Assembly (NCBI GenBank): GCA_014843695.1
Contig: CM026401.1
Location: 27,835,051 to 27,899,050, forward strand
Length of the DNA: 64,000 nt
Direction of reading: 5' to 3'
Source: Archivesica marissinica
Taxonomy: Eukaryota; Mollusca; Bivalvia; Venerida; Vesicomyidae
A model generated the notes under the pieces. The model was not told where the DNA came from, ran no database searches, and saw nothing but the letters and a program-made list of their open reading frames with translations. The position numbers were made by a program, and so were the translations under genes. This document shows, piece after piece, positions 21,701 to 34,336 of the stretch (position 1 is its first letter; every line of letters starts with the position of its first letter).

Positions 21701-24700
21701 TGGGTTACGTGGGTGTTCAAAGTGATGTAGAACCATGTATAAATCCACTACCGTTGGGTTACGTGGGTCTTCAAAGTGATGAACAATGTATAAATCCATT
21801 ACCGTTGGGTTACGTGGGTCTTCAAAGTGATGAACAATGTATAAATCCATTACTGTTGGGTTACGTGGGTGTTAAAAGTGAAGTACAATGTATAAATCCA
21901 TTACCGTTGGGTTACATGGGTGTTCAAAGTGATGAACAATGTATAAATCCATTACCGTTTGGTTACGTGGGTGTTCAAAGTGATGTAGATTCATGTATCA
22001 ATCCATTACCGTTTGGTTACGTGGGTGTTCAAAGTGATGAACAATGTATAAATCCATTACCGTTTGGTTACGTGGGTGCTCAAAGTGATGAACAATGTAT
22101 CAATCCATTACCGTTGGGTTACGTGGGTGTTCAAAGTGAAGTACAATGTATAAATCCATTACGGTTGGGTTACGTGGGTGTTCAAAGTGATGTAGAACCA
22201 TGTATAAATCCATTACCGTTGGGTTACGTGGGTGTTCAAAGTGAAGTACAATGTATAAATCCATTACCGTTTGGTTACGTGGGTCTACAAAGTGATGAAC
22301 AATGTATAAATCCATTACCGTTGGGTTACGTGGGTGTTCAAAGTGAAGTACAATGAATAAATCCGTTACTGTTTGGTTACGTGGGTCTTCAAAGTGATGA
22401 ACAATGTATAAATCCATTACTATTTGGTTACGTGGGTCTTCAAAGTGATGAACAATGTATAAATCCATTACTGTTTGGTTACGTGGGTCTTCAAAGTGAT
22501 GAACAATGTATAAATCCATTACTGTTTGGTTACGTGGGTCTTCAAAGTGATGAACAATGTATCAATCCATTACTGTTTGGTTACGTGGGTCTTCAAAGTG
22601 ATGAATAATGTATAAATCCATTACCGTTGGGTTACGTGGGTGTTCAAAGTGAAGTACAATGTATAAATCCATTACCGTCTGGTTACGTGGGTCTTCAAAG
22701 TGATGAACAATGTATAAATCCATTACTGTTTGGTTAAGTGGGTCTTCAAAGTGATGTAGAACCATGTATAAATCCATTACCGTTGGGTTACGTGGGTGAT
22801 CAAAGTGAAGTACAATGTATAAATCCATTACCGTTTGGTTACGTGGGTGCTCAAAGTGATGAACAATGTATAAATCCATTACCGTTGGGTTACGTGGGTG
22901 TTCAAAGTGAAGTACAATGTATCAATCCATTACTGTTTGGTTACGTGGGTCTTCAAAGTGATGAAAACTGTATAAATCCATTACCGTTGAGTTACATGTG
23001 TGTTCAAAGTGAAGTACAATGTATAAATCCATTACCGTTTGGTTACGTGGGTCTTCAAAGTGATGAACAATGTATAAATCCATTACCGTTGGGTTACGTG
23101 GGTGTTCATAGTGATGTAGAGCCATGTATGAATCCATTACCGTTGGGTTACGTGGGTCTTCAAAGTGATGAACAATGTATAAATCCATTACTGTTTGGTT
23201 GCGTGGGTCTTCAAAGTGATGAACAATGTATAAATCCATTACCGTTTGGTTACGTGGGTGCTCAAAGTGATGAACAATGTATAAATCCATTACTGTTGGG
23301 TTACGTGGGTGTTCAAAGTGAAGTACAATGTATCAATCCATTACTGTTTGGTTACGTGGGTCTTCAAAGTGATGAACAATGTATAAATCCATTACTGTTT
23401 GGTTGCGTGGGTCTTCAAAGTGATGAACAATGTATAAATCCATTACCGTTGGGTTATGTGGGTGTTCAAAGTGAAGTACAATGTATAAATCCATTACCGT
23501 TGGGTTAGGTGGGTCTTCAAAGTGATGAATAATGTATAAATCCATTACCATTGGGTTACGTGGGTGTTCAAAGTGAAGTACAATGTATTAATCCATTACC
23601 GTTTGGTTACGTGGGTCTTCAAAGTGATGAGCAATGTATAAATCCATTACCGTTTGGTTACGTGGGTCTTCAAAGTGAAGTACAATGTATCAATCCATTA
23701 CCGTTGGGTTACGTGGGTGTTCAAAGTGAAGTACAATGTATAAATCCATTACCGTTGGGTTACGTGGGTGTTCAAATTGAAGTACAATGTATAAATCCAT
23801 TACCGTTTGGTTACGTGGGTGTTCAAAGTGAAATACAATGTATCAATCCATTACCGTTGGGTTACGTGGGTCTACAAAGTGATGAACAATGTATAAATCC
23901 ATTACCGTTGGGTTACGTGGGTGATCAAAGTGAAGTACAATGTATAAATCCATTACCGTTGGGTTACGTGGGTGTTCAAAATGAAGTACAATGTATAAAT
24001 CCATTACCGTTTGGTTACGTGGGTCTTCAAAGTGATGAACAATGTATAAATCCATTACTGTTTGGTTACGTGGGTCTTCAAAGTAATGTAGAACCATGTA
24101 TAAATCCATTACCGTTGGGATACGTGGGTGTTCAAAGTTAAGTACAATGTATTAATCCATTACCGTTGAGTTACGTTGGTGGTCAAAGTGATGTAGACCC
24201 ATGTATACATCCATTACCGTTTGGTTACATGGGTGTTCAAAGTGAAGTACAATGTATAAATCCATTACCGTTTGGTTACATGGGTTTTCAAAGTGATGAG
24301 CAATGTATAAATCCATTACCGTTGGGTTACGTGGGTGGTCAAAGTGATGTAGAGCCATGTATACATCCATTACCGTTGGGTTACGTGGTTGTTCAAAGTG
24401 AAGTACAATGTATAAATCCATTACCGTTTGGTTACGTGGGTCTACAAAGTGATGAACAATGTATAAATCCATTACCGTTGGGTTACGTGGGTGTTCAAAG
24501 TGAAGTACAATGTATAAATCCATTACTGTTTGGTTACGTGGGTCTTCAAAGTGATGAAAAATGTATAAATCCATTACCGTTTGGTTACGTGGGTGTTCAA
24601 AGTGAAGTACAATGTATCAATCCATTACCGTTGGGTTACGTGGGTGTTCAAAGTGAAGTACAATGTATAAATCCATTACCGTTGGGTTACGTGGGTGTTC

Positions 24701-27700
24701 AAATTGAAGTACAATGTATAAATCCATTACCGTTTGGTTACGTGGGTGTTCAAAGTGAAATACAATGTATCAATCCATTACCGTTGGGTTACGTGGGTGT
24801 TCAAAGTGAAGTACAATGTACAAATCCATTACCGTTTGGTTACGTGGGACTACAAAGTGATGAACAATGTATAAATCCATTACCGTTGGGTTACGTGGGT
24901 GATCAAAGTGAAGTACAATGTATAAATCCATTACCGTTGGGTTACGTGGGTGTTCAAAATGAAGTACAATGTATAAATCCATTACCGTTTGGTTACGTGG
25001 GTCTTCAAAGTGATGAACAATGTATAAATCCATTACTGTTTGGTTACGTGGGTCTTCAAAGTGATGTAGAACCATGTATAAATCCATTACCGTTGGGATA
25101 CGTGGGTGTTCAAAGTTAAGTACAATGTATTAATCCATTACCGTTGGGTTACGTTGGTGGTCAAAGTGATGTAGACCCATGTATACATCCATTACCGTTT
25201 GGTTACATGGGTGTTCAAAGTGAAGTACAATGTATAAATCCATTACCGTTTGGTTACGTGGGTCTTCAAAGTGATGAACAATGTATAAATCCATTACCGT
25301 TGGGTTACGTGGGTGTTCAAAGTGATGTAACCATGTATATCCATTACCGTTGGTTACGTGGTTTCAAAGTGAAGTACAATGTATAAACCAACCACCCAAA
25401 AACAAAAATCCATTACCGTTGTTACGTGGTGTTCAAATGAATACAATGTATAAATCCATTACCGTTGGTTACGTGGTTTCAAAGTGAAATAAACCAACCG
25501 TTGTTACGTGGGTTTCAAAGTGAGACAATGTATAAATCCATTACCGTTGGTTACGTGGGTCTCAAAGTGATGCAATGTATAAATCCATTACCTTGGTTAC
25601 GTGGTGTTCAAAGTGAAACAACCACCACACCAAAAACAACCAACACCAAAAAAAACACACAATGTATAAATCCATTACCGTTGGGTTACGTGGGTGTTCA
25701 AAATGAAGTACAATGTATAAATCCATTACCGTTTGGTTACGTGGGTCTTCAAAGTGATGAACAATGTATAAATCCATTACTGTTTGGTTACGTGGGTCTT
25801 CAAAGTGATGTAGAACCATGTATAAATCCATTACCGTTTGGATACGTGGGTGTTCAAAGTGAAGTACAATGTATAAATCCATTACCGTTTGGTTACGTGG
25901 GTCTTCAAAGTGATGAGCAATGTATAAATCCATTACCGTTTGGTTACGTGGGTGTTCAAAGTGAAGTACAATGTATAAATCCATTACCGTTTGGTTACGT
26001 GGGTCTTCAAAGTGATGAACAATGTATAAATCCATTACTTTTTGGTTACGTGGGTCTTCAAAGTGATGTAGACCCATGTATAAATCCATTACCGTTGGGA
26101 TACGTGGGTGTTCAAAGTGAAGTACAATGTATAAATCCATTACCGTTTGGTTACGTGGGTCTTCAAAGTGATGAGCAATGTATAAATCCATTACCGTTTG
26201 GTTACGTGGGTGTTCAAAGTGAAGTACAATGTATCAATCCATTACCGTTGGGTTACGTGGGTCTTCAAAGTGATGAACAATGTATAAATCCATTACCGTT
26301 TGGTTACGTGGGTGTTCAAAGTTAAGTACAATGTATTAATCCATTACCGTTGGGTTACGTTGGTGGTCAAAGTGATGTAGAATCATGTATACATCCATTA
26401 CCGTTTGGTTACATGGGTGTTCAAAGTGAAGTACAATGTATAAATCCATTACCGTTTGGTTACATGGGTCTTCAAAGTGATGAGCAATGTATAAATCCAT
26501 TACCGTTGGGTTACGTGGGTGGTCAAAGTTATGTAGAACCATGTATACATCCATTACCGTTGGGTTACGTGGTTGTTCAAAGTGAAGTACAATGTATAAA
26601 TCCATTACCGTTTGGTTACGTGGGTCTACAAAGTGATGAATCATGTATAAATCCATTACCGTTTGGTTACGTGGGTCTTCAAAGTGATGAACACTGTATA
26701 AATCCATTACCGTTTAGTTACGTGGGTCTTCAAAGTGATGAAAAATGTATAAATCCTTACCGTCAAAGTGAGAACATGTATAAATCCATTACCGTTAATG
26801 TATAAATCCATTACCGTTGGGTTACGTGGGTGTTCAAAGTGATGAACAATGTATAAATCCATTACCGTTGGGTTACGTCGGTATTCAAAGTGATGTAGAA
26901 CCATGTATCAATCCATTACCGTTGGGTTACGTGGGTCTTCAAAGTGATGAACAATGTATAAATCCATTACCGTTGGGTTACATGGGTCTTCAAAGTGACG
27001 AACAATGTATACATCCATTACCGTTTGGTTACGTGGGTGTTCAAAGTGATATAGAACCATGTATCAATCCATTACCGTTGGGTTACGTGGGTCTTCAAAG
27101 TGATGAACAATGTATAAATCCATTACCGTTGGTTACGTGGGTCTTCAAAGTGATGAAAAATGTATAAATCCATTACCGTTGGGTTACATGGGTCTTCAAA
27201 GTGATGAACAATGTATAAATCCATTACCGTTGGGTTACATGGGTCTTCAAAGTGATGAACAATGTATAAATCCATTACCGTTGGGTTACATGGGTGCTCA
27301 AAGTGATGAACAATGTATAAATCCATTACCGTTTGATTACGTGGGTGTTCAAAGTGATGTAGAACCATGTATCCATCCATTACCGTTTGGTTACGTGGGT
27401 GTTCAAAGTGATGAACAATATATAAATCCATTACCGTTGGGTTACGTGGGTCTTCAAAGTGATGAATAATGTATAAATCCATTACCGTTGGGTTACGTGG
27501 GTGTTCAAAATGAAGTACAATGTATAAATCCATTACCGTTTGGTTACGTGGGTCTTCAAAGTGATGAACAATGTATAAATCCATTACTGTTTGGTTACGT
27601 GGGTCTTCAAAGTGATGTAGAACCATGTATAAATCCATTACCGTTGGGATACGTGGGTGTTCAAAGTGAAGTACAATGTATAAATCCATTACCGTTTGGT

Positions 27701-30700
27701 TACGTGGGTCTTCAAAGTGATGAGCAATGTATAAATCCATTACCGTTGGGTTACGTGGGTGTTCAAAGTGAAGTACAATGTATCAATCCATTACCGTTGG
27801 GTTACGTGGGTCTTCAAAGTGATGAACAATGTATAAATCCATTACCGTTTGGTTACGTGGGTGTTCAAAGTTAAGTACAATGTATTAATCCATTACCGTT
27901 GGGTTACGTTGGTGGTCAAAGTGATGTAGAATCATGTATACATCCATTACCGTTTGGTTACATGGGTGTTCAAAGTGAAGTACAATGTATAAATCCATTA
28001 CCGTTTGGTTACATGGGTCTTCAAAGTGATGAGCAATGTATAAATCCATTACCGTTGGGTTACGTGGGTGGTCAAAGTGATGTAGAACCATGTATACATC
28101 CATTACCGTTGGGTTACGTGGTTGTTCAAAGTGAAGTACAATGTATAAATCCATTACCGTTTGGTTACGTGGGTCTACAAAGTGATGAACAATGTATAAA
28201 TCCATTACCGTTGGGTTACATGGGTCTTCAAAGTGATGAACAATGTATAAATCCATTACCGTTGGGTTACGTGGGTGTTCAAAGTGAAGTACAATGTATA
28301 AATCCATTACTGTTTGGTTACGTGGGTCTTCAAAGTGATGAAAAATGTATAAATCCATTACCGTTTGGTTACGTGGGTGTTCAAAGTGAAGTACAATGTA
28401 TAAATCCATTACTGTTTGGTTACGTGGGTCTTCAAAGTGATGAGCAATGTATAAATCCATTACCTTTGGGTTACGTGGGTGTTCAAAGTGAAGCACAATG
28501 TATAAATCCATTACCGTTTGGTTACGTGGGTCTTCAAAGTGATGAACAATGTATACATCCATTACCGTTTGGTTACGTGGGTGTTCAAAGTGATGTAGAA
28601 CCATGTATCAATCCATTACCGTTGGGTTACGTGGGTCTTCAAAGTGATGAACAATGTATAAATCCATTACCGTTTGGTTACGTGGGTCTTCAAAGTGATG
28701 AAAAATGTATAAATCCATTACCGTTGGGTTACATGGGTCTTCAAAGTGATGAACAATGTATAAATCCATTACCGTTGGGTTACGTGGGTGTTCTAAGTGA
28801 AGTACAATGTATAAATCCATTACCGTTGGGTTACATGGGTGTTCAAAGTGATGAACAATGTATAAATCCATTACCGTTTGATTACGTGGGTGTTCAAAGT
28901 GATGTAGAACCATGTATCCATCCATTACCGTTTGGTTACCTTGGTGTTCAAAGTGAAGTACAATGTATAAATCCATTACCGTTTGGTTACGTGGGTCTTC
29001 AAAGTGATGAACACTGTATAAATCCATTACCGTTTAGTTACGTGGGTCTTCAAAGTGATGAAAAATGTATAAATCCATTACCGTTGGGTTACGTGGGTGT
29101 TCAAAGTGATGAACAATGTATAAATCCATTACCGTTGGGTTACGTGGGTGTTCAAAGTGATGAACAATGTATAAATCCATTACCGTTTGGTTACGTGGGT
29201 GTTCAAAGTGATGAACAATGTATCAATCCATTACCGTTGGGTTAAGTGGGTGTTCAAAGTGATGAACAATGTATAAATCCATTACCGTTTGGTTACGTGG
29301 GTGTTCAAAGTGAAGTACAATGTATAAATCCATTACCGTTTGGTTACGTGGGTCTTCAAAGTGATGAACACTGTATAAATCCATTACCGTTTAGTTACGT
29401 GGGTCTTCAAAGTGATGAACAATGTATAAATCCATTACCGTTTGGTTACGTGGGTGTTCAAAGTGATGAACAATGTATAAATCCATTACCGTTTGGTTAC
29501 GTGGGTGTTCAAAGTGAAGTACAATGTATAAATCCATTACCGTTTGGTTACGTGGGTCTTCAAAGTGATGAACACTGTATAAATCCATTACCGTTTAGTT
29601 ACGTGGGTCTTCAAAGTGATGAAAAATGTATAAATCCATTACCGTTGGGTTACGTGGGTGTTCAAAGTGATGAACAATGTATAAATCCATTACCGTTGGG
29701 TTACGTGGGTGTTCAAAGTGATGAACACTGTATAAATCCATTACCGTTTAGTTACGTGGGTCTTCAAAGTGATGAAAAATGTATAAATCCATTACCGTTG
29801 GGTTACGTGGGTCTTCAAAGTGACGAACAATGTATAAATCCATTACCGTTTGGTTACGTGGGTTTTCAAAGTGATGAAAAATGTATCAATCCATTACAGT
29901 TGAGTTACGTGGGTGTTCAAAGTGAAGTACAATGTATAAATCCATTACTGTTTGGTTACGTGGGTCTTCAAAGTGATGAGCAATGTATAAATCCATTACC
30001 GTTTGGTTACGTGGGTGTTCAAAGTGAAGTACAATGTATAAATCCATTACCGTTGGGTTACGTGGGTGTTCAAAGTGAAGTACAATGTATAAATTCATTA
30101 CCGTTGGGTTACGTGGGTCTTCAAAGTGATGAACAATGTATAAATACATTACTGTTTGGTTACGTGGGAGTTCAAACTGATGTAGAACCATGTATAAATC
30201 CATTACCGTTGGGTTACGTGGGTGTTCAAAGTGAAGTACAATGTATAAATCCATTATCGTTTGGTTATGTGGGTCTACAAAGTGATGAACAATGTATAAA
30301 TCCATTACCGTTGGGTTACGTGGGTGTTCAAAGTGAAGTACAATGTATAAATCCATTACTGTTTGGTTACGTGGGTCTTCAAAGTGATGAACAATGTATA
30401 AATCCATTACTGTTTGGTTACGTGGGTCTTCAAAGTGATGAACAATGTATAAATCCATTACTGTTTGGTTACGTGGGTCTTCAAAGTGATGTAGAACCAT
30501 GTATACATCCATTACCGTTGGGTTACGTGGGTGTTCAAAGTGATGAACAATGTATAAATCCATTACCGTTTGGTTACGTGGGTGTTCAAAGTGATGTAGT
30601 ACCATGTATAAATCCATTACCGTGTGGTTACGTGGGTGTTCAAAGTGATGTAGAACCATGTATAAATCCATTACCGTTTGGTTACGTGGGTGTTCAAAGT

Positions 30701-31265
30701 TATGTAGAACCATGTATAAATCCATTACTGTTTGGTTACATGGATCTTCAAAGTGATGAACAATGTATAAATCCATTACTGTTTGGTTACGTGGGTCTTC
30801 AAAGTGATGTAGAACCATGTATACATCCATTACCGTTTGGTTACCTGGGTGTTCAAAGTGATGAACAATGTATAAATCCATTACCGTTTGGTTACGTGGG
30901 TCTTCAAAGTGATGAACACTGTATAAATCCATTACCGTTTAGTTACGTGGGTCTTCAAAGTGATGAAAAATGTATAAATCCATTACCGTTGGGTTACGTG
31001 GGTGTTCAAAGTGATGAACAATGTATAAATCCATTACCGTTTGGTTACGTGGGTGTTCAAAGTTATGTAGAACCATGTATAAATCCATTACCGTTGGGTT
31101 ACGTGGGTGTTCAAAGTTATGTAGAACCATGTATAAATCCATTACCGTTGGGTTACGTGGGTGTTCAAAGTTATGTAGAACCATGTATAAATCCATTACC
31201 GTTTGGTTACGTGGGTGTTCAAAGTGATATAGGACCATGTATAAATCTATTACCGTTGGGTTAAG
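15775..31265. repeat. 15.5-kb array of a 51-bp minisatellite, about 300 copies
   Basis: The unit includes TATAAATCCATTACCGTTGG, then GTTACGTGGGTGTTCAAAGT and either GAAGTACAATG or GATGAACAATG. A 54-bp variant has GATGTAGAACCATG. Main variable positions are CCGTTG/CCGTTT/CTGTTT, GGTGTT/GGTCTT and the AGTGAAGTA/AGTGATGAA end. Higher-order repeats are present. Blocks beginning at 18004, 18673, 20062, 20731 and 21400 recur with a 669-bp period (13 units), and 19424-20203 recurs at 22100-22879 (offset 2676 = 4 x 669). The + frame and a minus frame are open over long runs (up to 672 codons at 29246-31264). They are broken by substitutions to TAA, not by a conserved terminus. In the gene model it lies inside an intron. 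Confidence 0.97.
25320..25665. other. low-quality consensus patch inside the 51-bp array
   Basis: Units here lose single bases in homopolymers (GTTGGTTACG for GTTGGGTTACG, CGTGGTTTC for CGTGGGTGTTC). They are interrupted by A/C-only text such as AACCAACCACCCAAAAACAA and CAACACCAAAAAAAACACAC. Neighbouring units are clean. This looks like an unpolished long-read segment rather than biology. Smaller defects occur at 26745-26815 and 27127. Confidence 0.75.
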
Positions 31266-31499
31266 TGGGTGTTCAAAGTGAACCATATATACATTACGAG
31301 TCCAACGTATTACAACTACAGGCACGTGGTTACTATAAGGCACTGTATGCCTGCCGATTCTCAGAAAATGTAAAAACGAAAAACCCCGAAAATGCAATAA
31401 AACTGAGGGGGTATGATGGGGTACATTTCTGGAAATAAATTGGAACCTCTAAGACGTACATTACAATGCGTCAGAGAGTACAATTGATGTTCCGGGATT
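31266..31499. other. single-copy DNA after the 51-bp array
   Basis: No gene or element recognised. Confidence 0.5.
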
Positions 31500-31592
31500 C
31501 AAAATTGTCCAGACCCCTCTAGCAATATCGCATACTCGATGCTCAATGTATTAGTCGGGCCTGCATATTCAAAATCGCTAGCTACGCCCCTG
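31500..31592. mobile_element. right end of a hAT-like element
   Basis: Ends CGCTAGCTACGCCCCTG, the complement of a CAGGGGCGTAGCTAGC terminus, a common hAT-type inverted repeat. The matching left end is not visible, so the element is truncated or diverged and the left border given here is a guess. Confidence 0.4.
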
Positions 31593-31712
31593 CATTAAAC
31601 CATTGATCCGCGCTTATTTCTCGAACGACATAGATGATATGTATAATAAGATTGAAGGGACTACTCCCGACGTTGGTGTCTTTGGTTATATCTCTATATT
31701 CTTGTATTGCAG

Positions 31713-31768
31713 TTGCTGTACTCGCGTTGTTTTTTGCCGTTATAAAAATAGCTGTTTCCTGGTCATGA
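31713..31768 (+). CDS. candidate terminal exon with short hydrophobic segment
   Basis: Preceded by a good acceptor (TATATTCTTGTATTGCAG). Joined in phase 1 to the exon at 15461-15508 it would read I-A-V-L-A-L-F-F-A-V-I-K-I-A-V-S-W-S and stop at TGA 31766-31768. A hydrophobic run with a short tail would make a type I membrane end, but it is short for a transmembrane helix and has a lysine. The intron would be 16.2 kb and contain the whole 51-bp array. An alternative downstream acceptor is at 34660. No poly(A) signal is visible soon after. This is a hypothesis. Confidence 0.28.
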
Positions 31769-31879
31769 GCTCACATATCGTAAGCATATATTTTATAATT
31801 TGTAATGTAGTTTATATACAGGTATAGTTGAAGCTTGGGCTGAACTTTAGTATTCGTTATGTTATATTTCGGGTGTTAC

Positions 31880-32116
31880 GCCTGCATCAGCACCATTTTG
31901 GGCTATATCGCCGGCGGGCAGTTTACCTAACAACATCTTTCCTGGGCAGGCTCCAGCGGTTAATCAGTACTTGGGTGCACCAACCTCAGTAAGAAACTGC
32001 CAACTTTTTCATATAAATGAGACACGGTCTGAGCGGGGCTTGAACCCGTGACCATCAGTGATGTTAGGTTACAGTGGTATACAAGTCAGCGATCTTAACC
32101 ACTCGACCACGGAGGC
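31880..32116 (-). mobile_element. tRNA(Ser/Leu)-derived SINE
   Basis: On the minus strand it starts GCCTCCGTGGTCGAGTGG, then TTAAGATCGCTGACTTG, with a B-box-like GGGTTCAAGCCCCGC (complement near 32034). The head is long enough for a class II (Ser/Leu) tRNA with a long variable arm. The body includes CTGAGGTTGGTGCACCCAAG and GCCCAGGAAAGATGTTGTTA. Because it continues into a SINE body and the acceptor stem does not close, it is not called as a tRNA gene. Confidence 0.72.
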
Positions 32117-32235
32117 GGACACTAGTATTCGACAAGCACATTAATGAACTTCAGCTTGATCAATTATTATACGGTGAAATTGACAGGAATTGCCTCATAG
32201 TATGTCTAGATGTTTTACTCTCCCTTTCACAGAGG

Positions 32236-32464
32236 CTTGGGTCTGGACAAATGTTTTCGGGTTCAAAACCACAAAACTAAAAAGGCCATTCCAAGGAGTA
32301 TATAGCCTTGATAGAGACGGGGTGTCATTTTTAAACCTGCTTGGAATGGATGGCCTGACAAGTGTATGCATAATGACAAGCCTATAGTGTATCATAGTGT
32401 TATTAAACAAATGTTTTTTAGCTTTGTGGTTTTGAACCCAAAAACATTTGTCTAGACCATAAGC
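32236..32464. mobile_element. 229-bp element with about 48-bp terminal inverted repeats
   Basis: The left end carries GTCTGGACAAATGTTTTCGG, then GTTCAAAACCACAAAACTAA. The right end carries the complement with about four or five differences (GCTTTGTGGTTTTGAACCCA, then AAAACATTTGTCTAGACC). The core of about 130 bp has no ORF. No convincing target duplication was found. It is probably a foldback or MITE insertion. Confidence 0.72.
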
Positions 32465-32599
32465 GTATGTGCTCCCTTTGGGAACGCTAAACTTATGTTT
32501 CGCTAAAACGTTCAACTGGCTTAAAACTACATGTAACTTTAAACGTAAACGCCGTTGCTAATAGTTGATCGTAGTGATGCCTCGGACATTAGTAATTGT

Positions 32600-32755
32600 A
32601 TTCTGTGGCGGATAGTGCAAGATACAGAAGACACTCGTATTCCGGAAGCATCTCTGGTTGTTTTACGTGACATGTGTATAGCACTGGTGCATGCGACATA
32701 TTGCATGTATAATTCCACCTGAAACACTCGTAATATTATTATTGGAATGGCCGTA
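32600..32755 (-). mobile_element. diverged SINE related to 5190-5428
   Basis: GGATAGTGCAAGATACAGAA, then GGAAGCATCTCTGG, TTGTTTTACGTG and a stretch ending TAATATTATTATTGG, follow the order of the body of the SINE at 5190-5428 in the same orientation. The tRNA head is not recognisable. Confidence 0.55.
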
Positions 32756-32801
32756 ACTAATATTGCTAGAATGTGTGGCCCGATCCGGTTGCTCTTCTTT
32801 A

Positions 32802-34336
32802 AATGGTCATGTTCTGTATTCACATGTATATGTAAAATGGTCACGTTTTGTATTCACATGTATATGTAAAATGGTCACGTTCTGTATTCACGTGTATAGT
32901 AAAATGGTCACGTTCTGTATTCACATGTATATGTAAAATGGACACGTTCTGTATTCACATGTATATGTAAAATGGTCACGTTCTGTATTCACATGTATAT
33001 GTAAAATGGTCACGTTCTGTATTCACATGTATATGTAAAATGGTCACGTTCTGTATTCACATGTATATGAAAAATGGTCACGTTCTGTATTCACATGTAT
33101 ATGTAAAATGGTCACGTTTGTATTCACATGTATATGTAAAATGGTCACGTTCTGTATTCACATGTGTATGTCAAATGGTCACGGTCTGTATTCACATGTA
33201 TATGTAATATGGTCACGTTATGTATTCACATGTATATGTAAAATGGTCACGTTCTGTATTCACATGTATATGTAAAATGGTCATGTTCTATATTCACGTG
33301 TATATGTAAAATGGTCACGTTCCGTATTCACATGTATATGTAAAATGGTCACGTTCTGTATTCACATGTATATGTAAAATTGTCACGTTCTGTATTCACG
33401 TGTATATGTAAAATGGTCACGTTCTGTATTCACATGTATATGTAAAATGGTCATGTTCTATATTCACGTGTATATGTAAAATGGTCACGTTCCGTATTCA
33501 CATGTATATGTAAAATGGTCACGTTCTGTATTCACATGTATATGTAAAATTGTCACGTTCTGTATTCACGTGTATATGTAAAATGGTCACGTTCTGTATT
33601 CACATGTATATGTAAAATGGTCATGTTCTATATTCACGTGTATATGTAAAATGGTCACGTTCCGTATTCACATGTATATGTAAAATGGTCACGTTCTGTA
33701 TTCACATGTATATGTAAAATTGTCACGTTCTGTATTCACGTGTATATGTAAAATGGTCACGTTCTGTATTCACATGTATATGTAAAATGGTCACGTTCTG
33801 TATTCACATGTGTATGTAAAATGGTCACGTTCTGTATTCACATGTATATGTAAAATGGTCACGTTCTGTATTCACATGTATATGTAAAATGGTCACGTTC
33901 TGTATTCACATGTATATGTAAAATGGTCACGTTCTGTATTCACATGTGTATGTAAAATGGTCACGTTCTGTATTCACATGTATATGTAAAATGGTCACGT
34001 TCTGTATTCACATGTATATGTAAAATGGTCACGTTCTGTATTCACATGTGTATGTAAAATGGTCACGTTCTGTATTCACGTGTATATGTAAAATGGTCAC
34101 GTTCTGTATTCACGTGTATATGTAAAATGGTCACGTTCTGTATTCACGTGTATATGTAAAATGGTCACGTTCTGTATTCACGTGTATATGTAAAATGGTC
34201 ACGTTCTGTATTCACGTGTATATGTAAAATGGTCACGTTCTGTATTCACGTGTATATGTAAAATGGTCACGTTCTGTATTCACGTGTATATGTAAAATGG
34301 TCACGTTCTGTATTCACGTGTATATGTAAAATGGTT
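32802..34336. repeat. 34-bp minisatellite (family C), about 45 copies
   Basis: The unit includes AAAATGGTCACGTTCTGTAT followed by TCACATGTATATGT. Main variants are ACATG/ACGTG, GTCACG/GTCATG and CTGTAT/CTATAT/CCGTAT. A five-unit block (170 bp) with the marker TCATGTTCTATATTCACGTG is repeated three times in a row (markers at about 33281, 33451 and 33621). The last nine units are almost identical, indicating recent spread at the right end. Confidence 0.97.

Noticed and set aside
29246..31264. 672-codon ORF in the 51-bp array as a repeat protein gene
   Set aside because: A minus-strand frame is open too, stops by substitution occur at random units, and neither end shows a signal peptide, unique domain or conserved terminus. 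It is kept only as a test item in the findings.
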